From NCBI RefSeq assembly GCF_964355755.1, contig NC_092670.1:23805201-23869200 (forward strand): a stretch of DNA of 64,000 nt, in the 5' to 3' direction. Source of the DNA: Antedon mediterranea (lineage: Eukaryota; Echinodermata; Crinoidea; Comatulida; Antedonidae). The translations under genes were made by a program, and so were the position numbers. This document shows, piece after piece, positions 48,584 to 61,669 of this stretch (positions within the stretch are counted from its first letter, which is position 1; the number at the start of each line of letters is the position of its first letter). The notes below the pieces were generated by a model. It saw nothing but the letters and a program-made list of their open reading frames with translations, did not search any database and was not told where the DNA came from.

Positions 48584-50469
48584 CTGGTAATAGTTATTTC
48601 AGTATAAAGCCTCAAAAGAGGAGGTACACACAATAAATGTAAATATATGATCACTTGGTGGTTTAGAATTATGTGCTTTATGATTTATTATACAAATGTA
48701 CCGTTATATGCAAATAAGTTATGCAAATAGGAGATGTTTACAGATTTTCAATTCAAAGATACTATTGATAAAAATATAATTGTGAAGATTACTAATTGAG
48801 AAAATATTTAAAATACAAAACCTATGACAATCTAAAATTAATCCTGAAATAATAATCTGTTAACGTGTGTAACATATTCTAACTAGCTTCGGTGTTTGGA
48901 CACGCACCTTACAGGTATAAAGTAATTAACAGAATGGTAAGACGGTCTCATGAGACACTGTATTATACAGTTCATATTCTAAGTGCATTAGCACAAAACT
49001 AAGACTAGGTCCAAAGGGAAATTAATTATTTTTAATCAATTACATATCTGATATTCATCCAACTTAATTTATTTTTAATTATTAATTTAAATAAAAAGAG
49101 AAGTAAAAGCTAATATTAATTATATCTGTCCATATTCTACTATTATTTATTAAACAAATGTAAATAAAATGTAATAATTATTTTTAGTAGAAATGGTGCA
49201 GCTTCAGTAACTTTATTAAAATAATATCATTAGTGAAAGATGGGTGAAATATGGAAAAAAAAAAGAATGATGCTAGATAACAAAAACCATAAATCTACTG
49301 CATTGATGTGGGTATAAGCCTAACCCACCATTTCAACATTAAAACCATGTCAAGTTTGGGGGTGGGGGTTTAAATATCGTTCATACATTCACAGACAGAA
49401 GGCATAATTTGTTTACATCATTTGTGGATACATAAAGATAATTATCATTTTAAGTGATGTTTTATATTAAAAAAGTTAAATCTATCTTTATTTCGTATAT
49501 TTAACATGAACATAAACTTCTGAAATATAAATTAAATCCATCCTTTAGTAAAGTATTATTATAACAGTGCATAGATCAACAATAGTAATATATTCTGAAT
49601 AGTCAAATAGATAACAATTTTCAGCTAATGCATAGCCCGCTCAGTTTAGCCAGGTAAACATGCGCTGAGTTAATGAACAAAATCTATACTGAATTGATTA
49701 AGTTTACTATCAACAAGACTTCATTATTTATATTCACCAGAAGTGAATATTGTAGATTTACCATCACCTTGCAAAATGTCAACAATATAATTGATTTTTA
49801 TACTGTATTTTACTGTAATCTCTTAAGGGCCTGTTTCAGTCTACTGAAACATTCTAAAAGAATAGTTTTCTTGAAAAATCGGTATTGGTAGTTTATAAAG
49901 ATAGCATTGCTTGTTTCATTGACTTTTATTAATTATTTCACAGTTCGATATAGTGGAAGTGCTACTGTCAATGTTCGACTGTTTTCAGATAAATTAAGAC
50001 ACTGGTTATATTTCAGCTAGAAGTTGTTCCACAAGTCGGGTTCTTGGCGATCAAAACCGAAATCAATCTTTTAACAGTTTTTAAGTTATTTTTCTCACGT
50101 TTTTTTGTGTGTATGGACACATTTTCTTCTGGCAAGAGAAATATCCTTGAAAAGATAGTTTTAAAAACTGTATTCTTCTGCTTAAAGAGGCCTTTAGTGT
50201 TACAGGTAATAAATTACAAAACAAGAAAATACAGAAAACATTAATAAAAAAGATGTACAGTATTTGTATATTGCTACTGTATTATTTTATATATTCATTT
50301 ATATATATAGACGGATCGAGTTCGAGTCTCGGTTGGGGCGACTTTTTCTCATTCTCACAGATTTCCTTATCTTTATCGTTTCAAATTAATTAATTAAATT
50401 TCAGTATAACACCAGGCGGTTTAGAATTAATGTTCTTTGCCTAATGTGTTTATATATATTCAATGAAGT

Positions 50470-50500
50470 AACCAAGTTTTCTGCTGTTATTTTAATTTTA

Positions 50501-50531
<31 letters not shown>

Positions 50532-50835
50532 TACGCTCCTCTACTTTCTGCTATATACATATATATAGTATGTTGTTTTGTAGAGCACTCTTCAGTTCGA
50601 AACGGTGCATTTTTGTTGTGAATACTATTAGCATTTTGCAAAGCACGCTCGTTGAGCTTGTGCACTCTTTGTGTTCATAATCAGTGTACCATGTCCCGCA
50701 TACCTGGCTCAGCCTATATATTGTGCCAGTTCTGCGGTACATTTCATTTCGAAAACCTGAGCTGCACTGACGAGATCTAATAAGATCGAAACAGTACTGT
50801 CTGCAGATTGGATATATATATATATTATATATATT
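50470..50835 (+). mobile_element. Penelope-like or retrozyme-like fragment inserted in (TA)n, with hammerhead
   Basis: A ~280-bp segment of mixed composition lies between (TA)n runs at 50512-50531 and 50812-50832. It ends with the hammerhead below. It also contains CAGTTCGAAACGGTGC near 50595, a second GAAAC-type word. Penelope-like elements and retrozymes are known to carry type I hammerheads; no RT remains here. Confidence 0.5.
50762..50806 (+). ncRNA. Type I hammerhead ribozyme
   Basis: All parts are present in order: stem I strand CTGCA (50762-50766), core CTGACGA (50767-50773), stem II GATCT-AATA-AGATC (50774-50787), GAA (50788-50790), stem III ACAG-TA-CTGT (50791-50800) with A15.1-U16.1 closing, cleavage base C17 at 50801, and the return strand TGCAG (50802-50806), which is the exact complement of CTGCA. 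Position 7 of the core is C instead of the common U, and that position is known to tolerate change. The very short stem III is like those of retroelement hammerheads that work best as dimers. It lies antisense to the PKC transcript. Confidence 0.8.
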
Positions 50836-52980
50836 TTGTATTTTTATTATTTAGCGTTTTATAGACCAGGCCATTAATTCCTCCATGATTTATAGTGCAC
50901 GGCAGTATATTCACTTTTAATCATTTTTGGGACTCAACTCATTGTGGTTAAACATTTAAATACATTGCAAGTAAATTATGGCTTTTATATTTATCTCAGT
51001 TCAGTTTTACAATATATTAGTAGGATTAGCACAATTCTGTACAGTTAAAATTTATTTGTTATTTAGATGTTAAGTTCATGATGAATTATCAATAATTGAT
51101 GATAAAAAAGCACAGTTTCTATCTTTATAAATGTTGCTAGAGGATCTTATAACAATACCTTGAAAGGTTTTTAAAACATATAAAACACCAAACTGTTATC
51201 GGCATAAATCTTTGAAAATTGTTATGTGTAAAAAATGCACATAAATTTAAACCTTAATCTGGCTATCTATCAAATGCTAATCACTGCCGTCGTTTACGGG
51301 ATTTCTAAAAAGAAAATGGGTTTGCATATAAAAATAACAAATTAGTACAGTAGAAAAAAACCAGTAGTGTTACAGTTTGAAATGAAGCTTATTTATGGAT
51401 TATAACTATACTTATTTTATATATGTAAATTATATCTTTGGCGTTGTTAAGAAAAGAACCAACATAAAATTATCTTATGACGACGATTACCCTACTTAAA
51501 TAAAAATAGTGCATCTAGTTATTTATCATCATCCACATGCATTTACTGTAAATAGGACTGCTTTATGTCTCATCCAAAGGATGAGGCATTGAGATTAACA
51601 ATCTTTACCTAAAGGATATTAAAGCAATATATAGGACAGACAGGTTCTGAACCTGTACGTCTAAAATGCCATGTCTTGCGATATATTAGAACCTGGAAAG
51701 TTATATACCAAAGCGCGATTCCCACTATGCAAATTATGTACACGCAAATAATTTGACCAATCACAAGCGACAGAAAAAATAAAAAATTACATTGCTTTTA
51801 TGCTCTTTTTATTTCATCCTTAGTGGCAACTAAGCTTTAATCAAGTCATTTATTAATACTTTTTGAACACAAGTTGAATAACATGTTGAAGTAATGGTCT
51901 ATTAACATCAAGACTTTTGTTAGTATCACTTACAGCCTTGCGTTCATCTATCCATAACATATGCAAAACTTGACATTTAGCTACTAATATAGCGATGATA
52001 TTTGCTCTACACTTTCTACTATAGTATAAACTTTGTATACAAATTGATGAGTATAATCTAAAATTGTAAACATCGATGTATTACATTCCTTCTATTGAAC
52101 ATGGTAGTGTATTTAAAAATGGTTACCGGTACTTTAATTCGCAGCAGAGAATAATAAAAACTAAAGATGGCTCGAAATTTAACCAAACTAGCAATTTGTA
52201 GATTTTTTAATAATTGCAAGTTGAAAATTTCAGTAGTTACGTTAAGTCTAGTCTAGCAAATTCTTTTGTAGATTTTTTAAATTCCTATATTTCATATGCA
52301 AAAAGTACCTTATCACTGAAATCTATGGTTGTTGTAATATAGTGTGTTTGTGTTGTGTTGAAATAAATTAATGTAATAGGGTTACACACCCCACGGTGCC
52401 CTCAATTTCATGTACAAGTGTACATGCCATTTTATTATTTAAAGTTAATCAGGTTTCATCACCCTTTATCCCTCCTGTGCAAGTGTACTGTACATTTTTA
52501 TTATTGACATCAGGTATGACTTGGTTTGTTAAATATCACTTACAATTTAATATCCATCTGTCTACAGTATAACAACTTATGCAGAAACTGACATTTAGTT
52601 AAGTGTACAATACGGAACATCGAAGCAGACATGCAACATAATTAGTCAGTCACCGGAGAGTGCTTAGTAATAACTATCTATACTATGACCCATATACTAA
52701 ATACATATATAATAAAAATATATTGCATATAATAAAATAACAGTAATCTATCAAATATATGCAATTATTATTAAGTTGTGGTTTATTTAATAATGGATAT
52801 ATAATAAAGCTCAGAAATCCATCTGTTTATTATTCATTGATCAGGAAATACATATTATTATTTAATAGTATTTAATAAACAAATTATCATAGCAAAGCAA
52901 AGTATAACTCAAAAGGTTGGAGACATATGTGTCTTGTCTATGGCATAAATATCTATGTAAACTTTCTACAGTATCTATGA
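50836..52980 (-). other. Intron stretch without recognised gene
   Basis: AT-rich. A CTCATCCAAAGGATGAG hairpin near 51569 and an ACAGGTTCTGAACCTGT palindrome near 51640 hint at a SINE remnant. Nothing else. Confidence 0.7.
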
Positions 52981-52981
52981 C

Positions 52982-54200
52982 AAAATGCACACACACAATA
53001 CTGTGGTATAGGGGACTAAAGATTGAGATCAAAACTACAAGTGAAACTTTCCTAGTATGTCAAACTCCTGAACAAACAGCAAGTAGTATGTAAAAAGTGA
53101 ATTCCATCAGATACCAGATTCACACACACACACACACACAATACTGTGGTATAGGGGACTAAAGATTGAGATTTAAACTACAAGTGAAACTTGGGTGTCT
53201 AGAAAACTCAGATCTATAAAGATGTAGAAATCTAGATGTAGAAAAGTCAGATATCTGAGTTTTCTAGATCTAGAAAACTCAGATATCAATATCTGACTTT
53301 TCTAGTTCCAAAATGGAACTAGAAAACTCAGATCGTCAAATGATTGGTTGGTAGGTCATTTCATTATTAATCAGAAGGTAGAGTTTAAAACTGATTACTG
53401 TGTAGGCCTATATTTTCTTACTAATAATAATAATTGTAACATGTAGAAGCGGCCTACGGCTTAAATCATAAAGAAAATACAGTGCATGTTACCGTTAAAA
53501 TGTAGGCTTAAAAATTAGGTATGTACGAGTTGGTGTGGATACAAGTTGATTGAGGTACGAGTTAGCCAAGTGGGGAATATTTATGAGTTATTTTGGGTAC
53601 GAGTTGACCACTTCTTGCCTAGTAGGGCAAGGCCTACTCTTTTTGATACATCGCGATAGCGCCTACACGTTAAGCTCTGAATTGAGTATGCTAAGCTAGG
53701 CCTAAATGCTAAGCCTACATTTTAAAAGGTGTATACTGTATTTCTTTATGATTTAGGTCGTAGGCTGCTACTACAAGTTACAATACTTATTATTATTAGT
53801 AAAAAAACAAAATAATACTGTAGTATTTCAAACAAGCTACCCTCTAATAATAATGGAACGATCCATTTGATGATCTGGGTTTTCAAGTTCCATTTTGGAA
53901 CTAGAAAACTCAGATATTGATATCCGAGTTTTCTAGATCTAGAAAAGTCAGATATCTGAGTTTTCTAGATCTGAGTTTTCTAGACACCCGTGAAACTTGC
54001 CTAGTATGTCAAACCCTAGAACAAACAGCAAGTAGTATGTAAAACGTGAATTCCATCAGATATCAGATTCATAAAATGCACACACACAATACTGTGGTAT
54101 AGGGGACTAAAGATTGAGATCAAAACTACAAGTGAAACTTGCCTAGTATGTCAAACTCTAGAACAAACAGCAAAAACATGAATTCCATCAGATATCTGGT
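52982..54200. repeat. 142-bp tandem triplication, middle copy split by a transposon
   Basis: The words CACACACAATACTGTGGTAT and GGGGACTAAAGATTGAGAT recur at about 52990, 53135 and 54080. When the 797-bp element and its 9-bp duplication are removed, the second interval is also about 142 bp. Confidence 0.9.
53193..53989. mobile_element. Mutator-like nonautonomous element with 9-bp target duplication
   Basis: Ends GGGTGTCTAGAAAACTCAGA and TCTGAGTTTTCTAGACACCC, flanked by GTGAAACTT at 53184-53192 and 53990-53998. The neighbouring copies of the 142-bp repeat show the empty site with a single GTGAAACTT, which proves the insertion. The arms (about 140 bp each) are built of nested palindromes such as AAAACTCAGATAT, TTTTCTAGATCTAGAAAA and TTCCAAAATGGAA. 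The centre has no transposase. A 9-bp duplication fits the Mutator superfamily. Confidence 0.85.
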
Positions 54201-57130
54201 TGTATGTTTGACTTTTAACATTAATTTAAATGAATGCTTGAATGATGAATGATGATGAATTGTTTCATAAAGGATCTGTTCAGGATATATAACAACTTCC
54301 TTTATCATATCTGGACAAATATAGCACACCTCATGAATTAACAAATATGAAAGCTAACACTATTTTTTTATTAATTAAACATAGAAATATAAGAACTAGA
54401 TGACCAACTAGGCAAGGTGATGCTAACTGGATTGGGCAAAATGGTCGCCATATCTTCAAAACTATCATTTAGTATATATGTAAATATTGTTGCTGGGACT
54501 TCACTGTCTCTTTAGAAGCCCCAGACATTTTTTGTCAAACAAATAAATGAAATGAAATTATTATTATATAAAAAATATAACAATCTAAAATATGAAAAAC
54601 CATATAAATCAGAAAACATAATTGAAAAAAAAAATACAGTTTTTAAATTCATTAATACATTTTAATTTAGTTTTGGTAACAGTTTTATATCAATGTTTCA
54701 CTTTAAAAGAAGTTTATAAGAAAAATTCTCCAATAATTTACTATAAATAATCCTTATTAACCTGCAGAAAGGATAGACATTCTAAAGGTTTGCATAATTG
54801 CAAGTTTAACGAATGCAAAAGGTGACATGTACGCCCGCCGTCTGAACTAGATCAGAAGATTACAGTAAGTCATTTGCTATGCTGCTCAGCTGGACTAAGC
54901 TAGGACTAGATTAGCGAGCGCCACAGAGGAATATTGCTACATCAATCAAATGGAAATAGTCATATTATGAGGTGCTTCATAGACTTCCACCATTTTGAAA
55001 ATAAATTATTACCTGTAGATATGGTAATCAAATTTTATAACTAATATATTTTTAGAAGAAAGAAAGATATTTTCTAAATTAAATACAAAACTGTTCCCAA
55101 CCCTAAAGTAAAATGTAAAATATATTTTTAGAAGAAGAGTGAAAAAGCAGAAAAGGAAAATGACTCCTGAAAAAAAAAAAGATTTATTCTGTAAGGGCAT
55201 GTGGTGCAGTGGTTTATGTGCTATGTCTATAGACAGAATGGTGATAATATACACAAGTATAAAATGCAACATTCTCAGTCACCAAATATAATTTATAAAT
55301 ATCATATAAGTTGCTTTCCTGTAAAACGAGGGAGAATATATATGTTTTAACACTATATAACCAAAACCTATATTCAATGGAACACCTCTATAATAGGCAC
55401 ACTTGTGTCCCCTTAATAGAGGTTGTACTATGCTTTTCCAAACAAGTTTTATAATCATATTGGCTGAATAAATAATGTTTGTTTTAGATTTATGAGATAA
55501 GTTTAACAATAGGTTTATTGATTTTTTTTTACAAACAGCCATCACCTACATTTTCACACTTTTAAAATATTAATTCAGTCTATTGATATACAGGTAGAGC
55601 ATATTGATCATCACTGTAATTGGTAAACATCACACCAGGAGCTAACACCATTGCTATTAATGTCACCACAACTTATGATGTTAAAATAGGTATTGACGAC
55701 CGTGTATAATTATGTGTCGGTGTGAATTATTAATTGACTAATAATTTCATGCATGAATAATTAAGTAATCAAGCGCAACAACTACTGTACTGTATGCAGA
55801 GGAATTGGAAGCAATGTAAATTAATTCATGCTCAGAGCCAATTCATTTCCTCTAATATGTTCTTGGTGGACCAATTTGTTAAATAATGGTGTGTAAAACA
55901 TTTTTTTTTAAATTGGGAACAAATAAAAAGGTTACATTTTATCATAATTTTTGTAACCCAAATTCAAGAAAATACATTCTGAGCAGAAGATACACACACG
56001 GTTTAACCAGTAATTTACTTTCAGAAACTGACCCTATGCAATATGTGGCACCTTGTGATTGACATGCTTGTTTACTTGGGGTACTGGGTTCAAATCCAGT
56101 AATTCCAGGTGTTTTCCGATGCCCAAGATTCATAGGGGACTTGGATTAGAAAAAATGGCTTTCCTATAGTAACTAGTGCATGCTATGTTTTTTCCATTTG
56201 ATAGTGTGATTTAATAATAAAAAAGAGTAAAATATCTGCTTATTAAGCAAACAGTTAATGAAAGAAAATGTTTCTGTAATTTAAGGAAAAATTCAATTTA
56301 TGACAAAATAATTAGTAAATATTAGAATAGTAAATATATTTTGACGCAAACAATTTTTGCACACTGGCTAATGAATTTAGCCAAGTTGATTAATGCGTCG
56401 CTCCGTAGGATTAATTGTAAACTGCACTTTGAGCAAATCTTACTCAAGGTCGCAGAAATGCCAATGAAATGTGCGTTAAAACGCTGGAGGAGTTTGATCA
56501 CGTTTTCCATCGTAACCGTAGGTTTGTGATAAATTAAGACTAGGCAAAACGACAGGTAAAAATACTTGAAATTGTAAAGAGCTTCCAAATATGAGAGTTC
56601 GACCTTGAACAAAATAGTGTGTTGTAGGGTTTTTTTTTTTTATACAATTTGAGTTTTAATAGAAAATAGGGTAATACAAGGTGGGGTTGAAGAACTCAAA
56701 CCTATAAGACAGCATTTGCAAACAGAAGTATTTGTAGACTAACCAGAGCTAGCTATATGCAAGAAAGACAACACTATTTACTGGTGTTTTCCACATCCAA
56801 ATTGGCAGTGTTGGTTTTAAAGTTATAAGCAAATAATAATGTTAATAATATCTTACTTAAAATACAATAATTCTAATTTAGTTGTACCTTGAAGAAAAAT
56901 TGTCTTTAAATAAAGGAGTTTAAAATCCATTGTTACAAATTAAAATTGTGTTTGCATTTAATAAAACAGTGTTTACTCTCATAATTTTCAACAAAAATAA
57001 TATATTTTGAAAGACCAATATAATATAATAGATTTGATGAGTACTATTAATGTATTGTGATTGAACATATGCAGTGAATAATTTATTTTAAAATAACTCA
57101 ATAACATGATGGTGTACAAAACAAATTGTA
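54201..57130 (-). other. Intron stretch with a tRNA-SINE-like segment
   Basis: Near 56025-56115, TGTGGCACCTTGTGATTG and a B-box-like GGGTTCAAATCCAG suggest a tRNA-derived SINE. A pogo-like pair AACACCTCTATAATAGG and CCTTAATAGAGG lies at 55380-55428. No gene. Confidence 0.6.
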
Positions 57131-57149
57131 TTGAAAACCATTGCTTTAA

Positions 57150-57860
57150 TATCTTTATGAATATGCATGAGTTCAAGCAAACCACTTTGCATAATAGACA
57201 ACGCTTGCGATGACAGCACACACCATTTAAAAAAAAAATAAATATCTTTATGAATATGCATGAGTTCAAGCAAACCACTTTGCATAATAAAGACAACACT
57301 TGTGTTTCAATTTTTTTTCCTGCAATATATACTTATGAATTTGAATTAGTTTATATGAATGCAATATGCTTCATATTAAATGAAGACAACGCTTGCGATG
57401 ATATCGCACCAGATTTTTTCAATTGTATTGCTTCAATATACTTTATGAATATGCATGAGGTCAAGCTAACCACTTCGCATAATAGACAACGCTTGCGATG
57501 ACAGCACACACCATGTTTTTTAAAAATTGTATTGCTTCAATATACTTTATGAATATGCATGAAGTCAAGCAAACCACTTTGCATAATGAAGACAACGCTT
57601 ACGATGACGGCACACACCATATTTTTTTAATTGTATTGCTTCAATATACGTTATGAATATACATGAGGTCAAGCAAACCACTTTGCATAAACGAAGACAG
57701 TTTTTTCAATTGCATTGCTTCAATATACTTTATGAATATGCATGAGTTCAAGCAAAATACTTTGCATAATAATAAAACACTTAGGTTTCAATTTGTTTTC
57801 CTGAAATATACTTTATGAATATGCATGAGTTTATATGAATGCAATATGCTTGCGGTAACA
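57150..57860. repeat. Seven ~85-105 bp tandem units with TATGAATATGCATGAG
   Basis: TATGAATATGCATGAGTTCA followed by AGCAAACCACTTTGCATAAT and GACAACGCTTGCGATGACAG recur from 57157 to about 57860. Unit lengths vary because of gaps. Confidence 0.9.
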
Positions 57861-58231
57861 GCACACACAGTAATTAGTTATACCAAGAAAAATTGTATCA
57901 CTAATTATATGTCACAGAAAAGTGGTCATTGATTTGGTAGGTATTTTAGATAGAGGAAAGAGCTATATAATATTGCCCTTAATATTATGCGTTAATCTAG
58001 TACTACAGAAGTAAACGGTAGGCCTAATTGGAAGGACTTTTTAATAAAAATTTTAGAAGGAAAACAAAAGGCTATACAGTGTTATAAATTTCCAGATTTT
58101 AAAATACCCTAGATGTTAAGCCACAAATGCAGACATTAAACAGTAGGAAATATAACAGGGAATAAGGAAGACTTATATTGAAATCCCTCGATATAGATAT
58201 GAGTTAAAAAAAAATTGCCATGTTTACCATT

Positions 58232-58894
58232 TACCGTAATGACGCGGGTATAAGCCCACCCCCCTTGAACATGAAATCACGTCAAGTTTTGGGGTGGGCT
58301 TATACCCGAAGATCAAAAAATGCAGATCGTCAAAAACAGCACATGTACACTGTGTATTCCACCATGTGAGTGAGCGCCCTCACGTGTACGACGTTGCCTC
58401 TAAATACATGAGGTTTAGAGTGTCGGAAAATTAAGCTTATAGTTTGTGTAATTTATCGTAGAATATCTTATTTTAAACATCAATTGAACAAGAATTTATC
58501 AAGCAAGTATACAATGTTCGTTAAATAGAAATGTACCAAAGAAATTTAATAAGCTTGTTTCATGGCAGCCGATACCAAATAGTGGTTTTCCGTTTTGGCG
58601 ACTTGTAGCGTCGTGTGTGAAGCGATCTTCGACCGCGATGGAGTGTAAACAAAACAGGACCGCTAGGCCTCATATGGCCTAGCGTATATTAGCCTAGCTT
58701 GGTTATGATCAAAGGTAGGTGTATTCGGTGTATGGACGTCGCCAAATACAAAATAATGTATTACGACACACACTGTAGATATTCGAATTAATGGGTGGGC
58801 TTATACCCGAGTGCCTCATTTTTCATGAAAATTAGTCAAAAGTCGGGGGTGGGCTTATACCCGAGTATGGGCTTATACCCGCGTCAGTACGGTA
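58232..58894. mobile_element. 663-bp inverted-end element, GGGTATAAGCCCAC family
   Basis: Left end TACCGTAATGACGCGGGTAT and right end ATACCCGCGTCAGTACGGTA are inverted copies with one mismatch. GGTGGGCTTATACCCGA is repeated inside each arm. The internal part includes CCTAGGCCTCATATGGCCTA-like words (58664-58683 region). No ORF. Related fragments are at 24150-24369 and about 49300-49370. Confidence 0.85.
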
Positions 58895-60599
58895 GTAGGA
58901 ATCATTAATTAAAAATTAAGCGATACGAGTATTTCAAACACTTATTTTTTTCAATACAAAAATAACAATAGCAGCATACACCATAAGTTTGCATAAAGCA
59001 TCTGTCTATTGTGATATCAAATAAACTAAATGACCTTTGGTATATTAATACTATATTTACATAATAAACAACAAATGCATTCCACTTTAATCACGGATAT
59101 TAATACAGTACACTGTCAGTCTCATTGTTATTAAAGCCATTTTAATTATACAAGGTACAGATTGAAATGCTGTTTAATAAAAGAAAAACACTTGCAAGAG
59201 AATGATATTGTAAGAAAAAACAGAGCAAGGTTCTTTAAAAGCAAGCCTGGATTTTTACATAGGGAATTCATATTTTTAACGAAAGGGGCAGAAATCATGG
59301 GCAAGGCTAGTTTAGGCTTGTTTATCATCACATCTGCTGGCACTAGTCCCTTGTTTGAAAAGAGCACCTCGTTCGAACCCTCGATCCCCCTGGCTACAGG
59401 CTGAAATAGTATGCCTAGTGGTGGTTGCTATGATGTAAATATAAAAACTACTGCAACACCGCAAAAATGATTCACCATGGAGGACTCTGCAAAATGGATG
59501 CAGAAATTGGTTATAAAGATAGGTCAGTTTGAAGGGACGCACACTACACTATGACTGCGTAGAGCGTACATATCTAATTTTATTGATATTCAACAGTTCA
59601 TTTTATAAAAACTTTACAGACTGTATTAAAAAAAATATATGCTGATTAGTGTGGTTCTTATATTCATAATATTTTAGGTTAATATTTTTTTTGAATAGTT
59701 TAGTTATTTTTTAATAGTATACAGCCGCAATAGCTATTTTTTTCAAACATGCCCTGTTGGCTTTTTTCGCTGTCGCCTAGTTCAATATCTAATTCTTATA
59801 CTACATATGGTGGGACACGCCCATTTTTGCCAATAGAATAGATATCTTCTATTTGATAAAGTAATCAATATGATTTTTTTTAGGTGTTATATATGCCAGT
59901 ACCGGAGGACCTATAAATAATTAAATTGATCTAGTGTTCAATAACACTCAATCAGACACTATCATTTTCTATATATATATCTAAAATTTACAAAATTAGG
60001 TCCACCAAAAAAAAAATCAACTCTAAATGTTTTCCTATACACTTGGGCTATCTATTTACAATTTCATCGATGTCACATCAAATGTCCAGTTTATTGCAAA
60101 ATTTGTACAGTATAGTAGTTCAATAGTAATTAGAAAATGAATGTCAAATTGGTATATCCTTGGCATATTATAACTTAATTTAAATGGACAACCAGCAACT
60201 ACAAATGATACCTGATAGGACCAACTGTCATTGACACTTATTGTTACCATAGATAGATTTTACAAATAATATTTATTTTACAATGGTAAATTAAATCTAA
60301 GGGTCAATTAAATGGACAACAGATATAATATAAATTTATATTGCTGAAAAGATATTTATTATTTTTGGTTTTTGTATTCCTATCAAATCACAACTTGTTG
60401 TGCTGCATAGGCAAATTTGACCTTAACAGTAAAATAGAATTTTTTTAAAACAACACTTGTATACTTGTTGATTGATTTGAAAAAAAAATGCAACAAGCTT
60501 GTCAATTAAATGATGGGTTACAAACTTGTTCTTTCTTTTAACCGACATTTGCTGCAATGAGAAAAAGTCTGGTACTATGACAAAGGCTGTATCATCCGC
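58895..60599 (-). other. Intron stretch, possible tRNA-SINE fragment
   Basis: On the minus strand near 59390-59350, TAGCCAGGGGGATCGAGGGT then TCGAACGAGG looks like a tRNA-type B-box region. The rest is AT-rich and unassigned. Confidence 0.5.
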
Positions 60600-61500
60600 C
60601 ATCTTGCAGAACAAACTAGAAGAAGATCTAATACTGGAGAGGAGTGCCACAAGGGATCTGTGCCAACTTGCAGTAAATCAAGAAGAACGAGCTCTATTAC
60701 AGGTTAGGAGTGCCATGAGAGACCTGCAATAACTTGTGAAACACTCAAATACAGCTCTATTACTGGAGGGGAGTGTCATCAAGGATCTACAACAAACTTG
60801 CATTAAATCAAGAAGAAAGAGCTCTATTACTGGAGAGGAGTGCCATCAAGGATGTGCAACATACTTGCATTAAATCAAGAAGAAAGAGCTCTATTACTGG
60901 AGAGGAGTGCCATCAAGGATGTACAACAAACTTGCATTAAATCAAGAAGAAAGAGCTCTATTACTGGAGAGGAGTGCCATCAAGGATGTGCAACATACTT
61001 GCATTAAATCAAGAAGAAAGAGCTCTATTACAGGAGAGGAGTGCCATCAAGGATGTACAACAAACTTGCATTAAATCAAGAACAAAGAGCTCTATTACTG
61101 GAGAGGAGTGCCATCAAGGATGTGCCACATACTTGCATTAAATCAAGAAGAAAGAGCTCTATTACAGGAGAGGAGTGCCATCAAGGATCTGCAACATACT
61201 TGCATTAAATCAAGAAGAGCTCTATTACTATTAAAGGAGTGTCATCAAGGATCTGCAACAAACTTGCAAAAGAAGAAGGAGCTCTATTACTGGACAGGAG
61301 TGCCATCAAAGATCTGCAACAAACTTGCATTGAATTAAAAAGAAAGAGCTCTATTACTAGAGAGGAGTGCCATCAAGGATCTGCAACAAACTTGCATTAA
61401 ATCAAGAAGAAAGAGCTCTATTACTGGAGAGGAGTGCCATCAAGGATGTGCAACATACTTGCATTAAATCAAAAGAAAGAGCTCTGTTACTGAAGTGTCA
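60600..61500. repeat. 67-bp tandem array, about thirteen copies
   Basis: GGAGAGGAGTGCCATCAAGG, AACATACTTGCATTAAATCA and AGAAGAAAGAGCTCTATTAC recur with a 67-bp period in the central copies (for example AGAGGAG at 60834 and 60901). Outer copies are diverged. Located directly beyond the donor of the C1A exon. ORFs through it only translate the repeat. Confidence 0.95.
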
Positions 61501-61586
61501 TGGTACCTGCAATAATTTGCAACACCAAGCTCATACCAGAGAGGAGCACCAAGAGAGATAAGATTTTAAGAAGAAAATCAACTTAC

Positions 61587-61669
61587 ATCAGAGTCAGCAC
61601 CCTTATCTCCACCTGGGCACTTGAAGGTGACAAATTCATGGCATCTTTTGTGGACTACAAAACAACACA
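61587..61669 (-). CDS. PRKC: Conventional PKC, exon for the end of C1A
   Basis: This 83-nt exon (TTTCCAG acceptor, GTAAGT donor) completes a split Val codon and then encodes 27 residues, starting [17 protein letters not shown]. With the previous exon it gives the zinc-ligand spacing Cys-x2-Cys-x4-His-x2-Cys-x7-Cys of a C1 domain. The tail [10 protein letters not shown] is the linker towards C1B. The exon ends in phase 0 and joins the next exon's Asp-Pro-Arg-Ser. Its 83-nt length matches, from memory, the vertebrate PRKCA exon. About 90 bp downstream of its donor begins a 67-bp tandem array (60600-61500). Confidence 0.95.

Larger units (their letters stand above)
46802..50450 (-). other. Intron stretch with two small hairpins
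   Basis: Holds the 85-bp inverted-end sequence at 47744-47828, the hairpin at 48538-48583, a 'GGGTATAAGCC' fragment near 49308 resembling the 58232 element, and a tRNA-3'-like word GAGTTCGAGTCTCGG near 50317 followed by T5. No gene. Confidence 0.7.
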
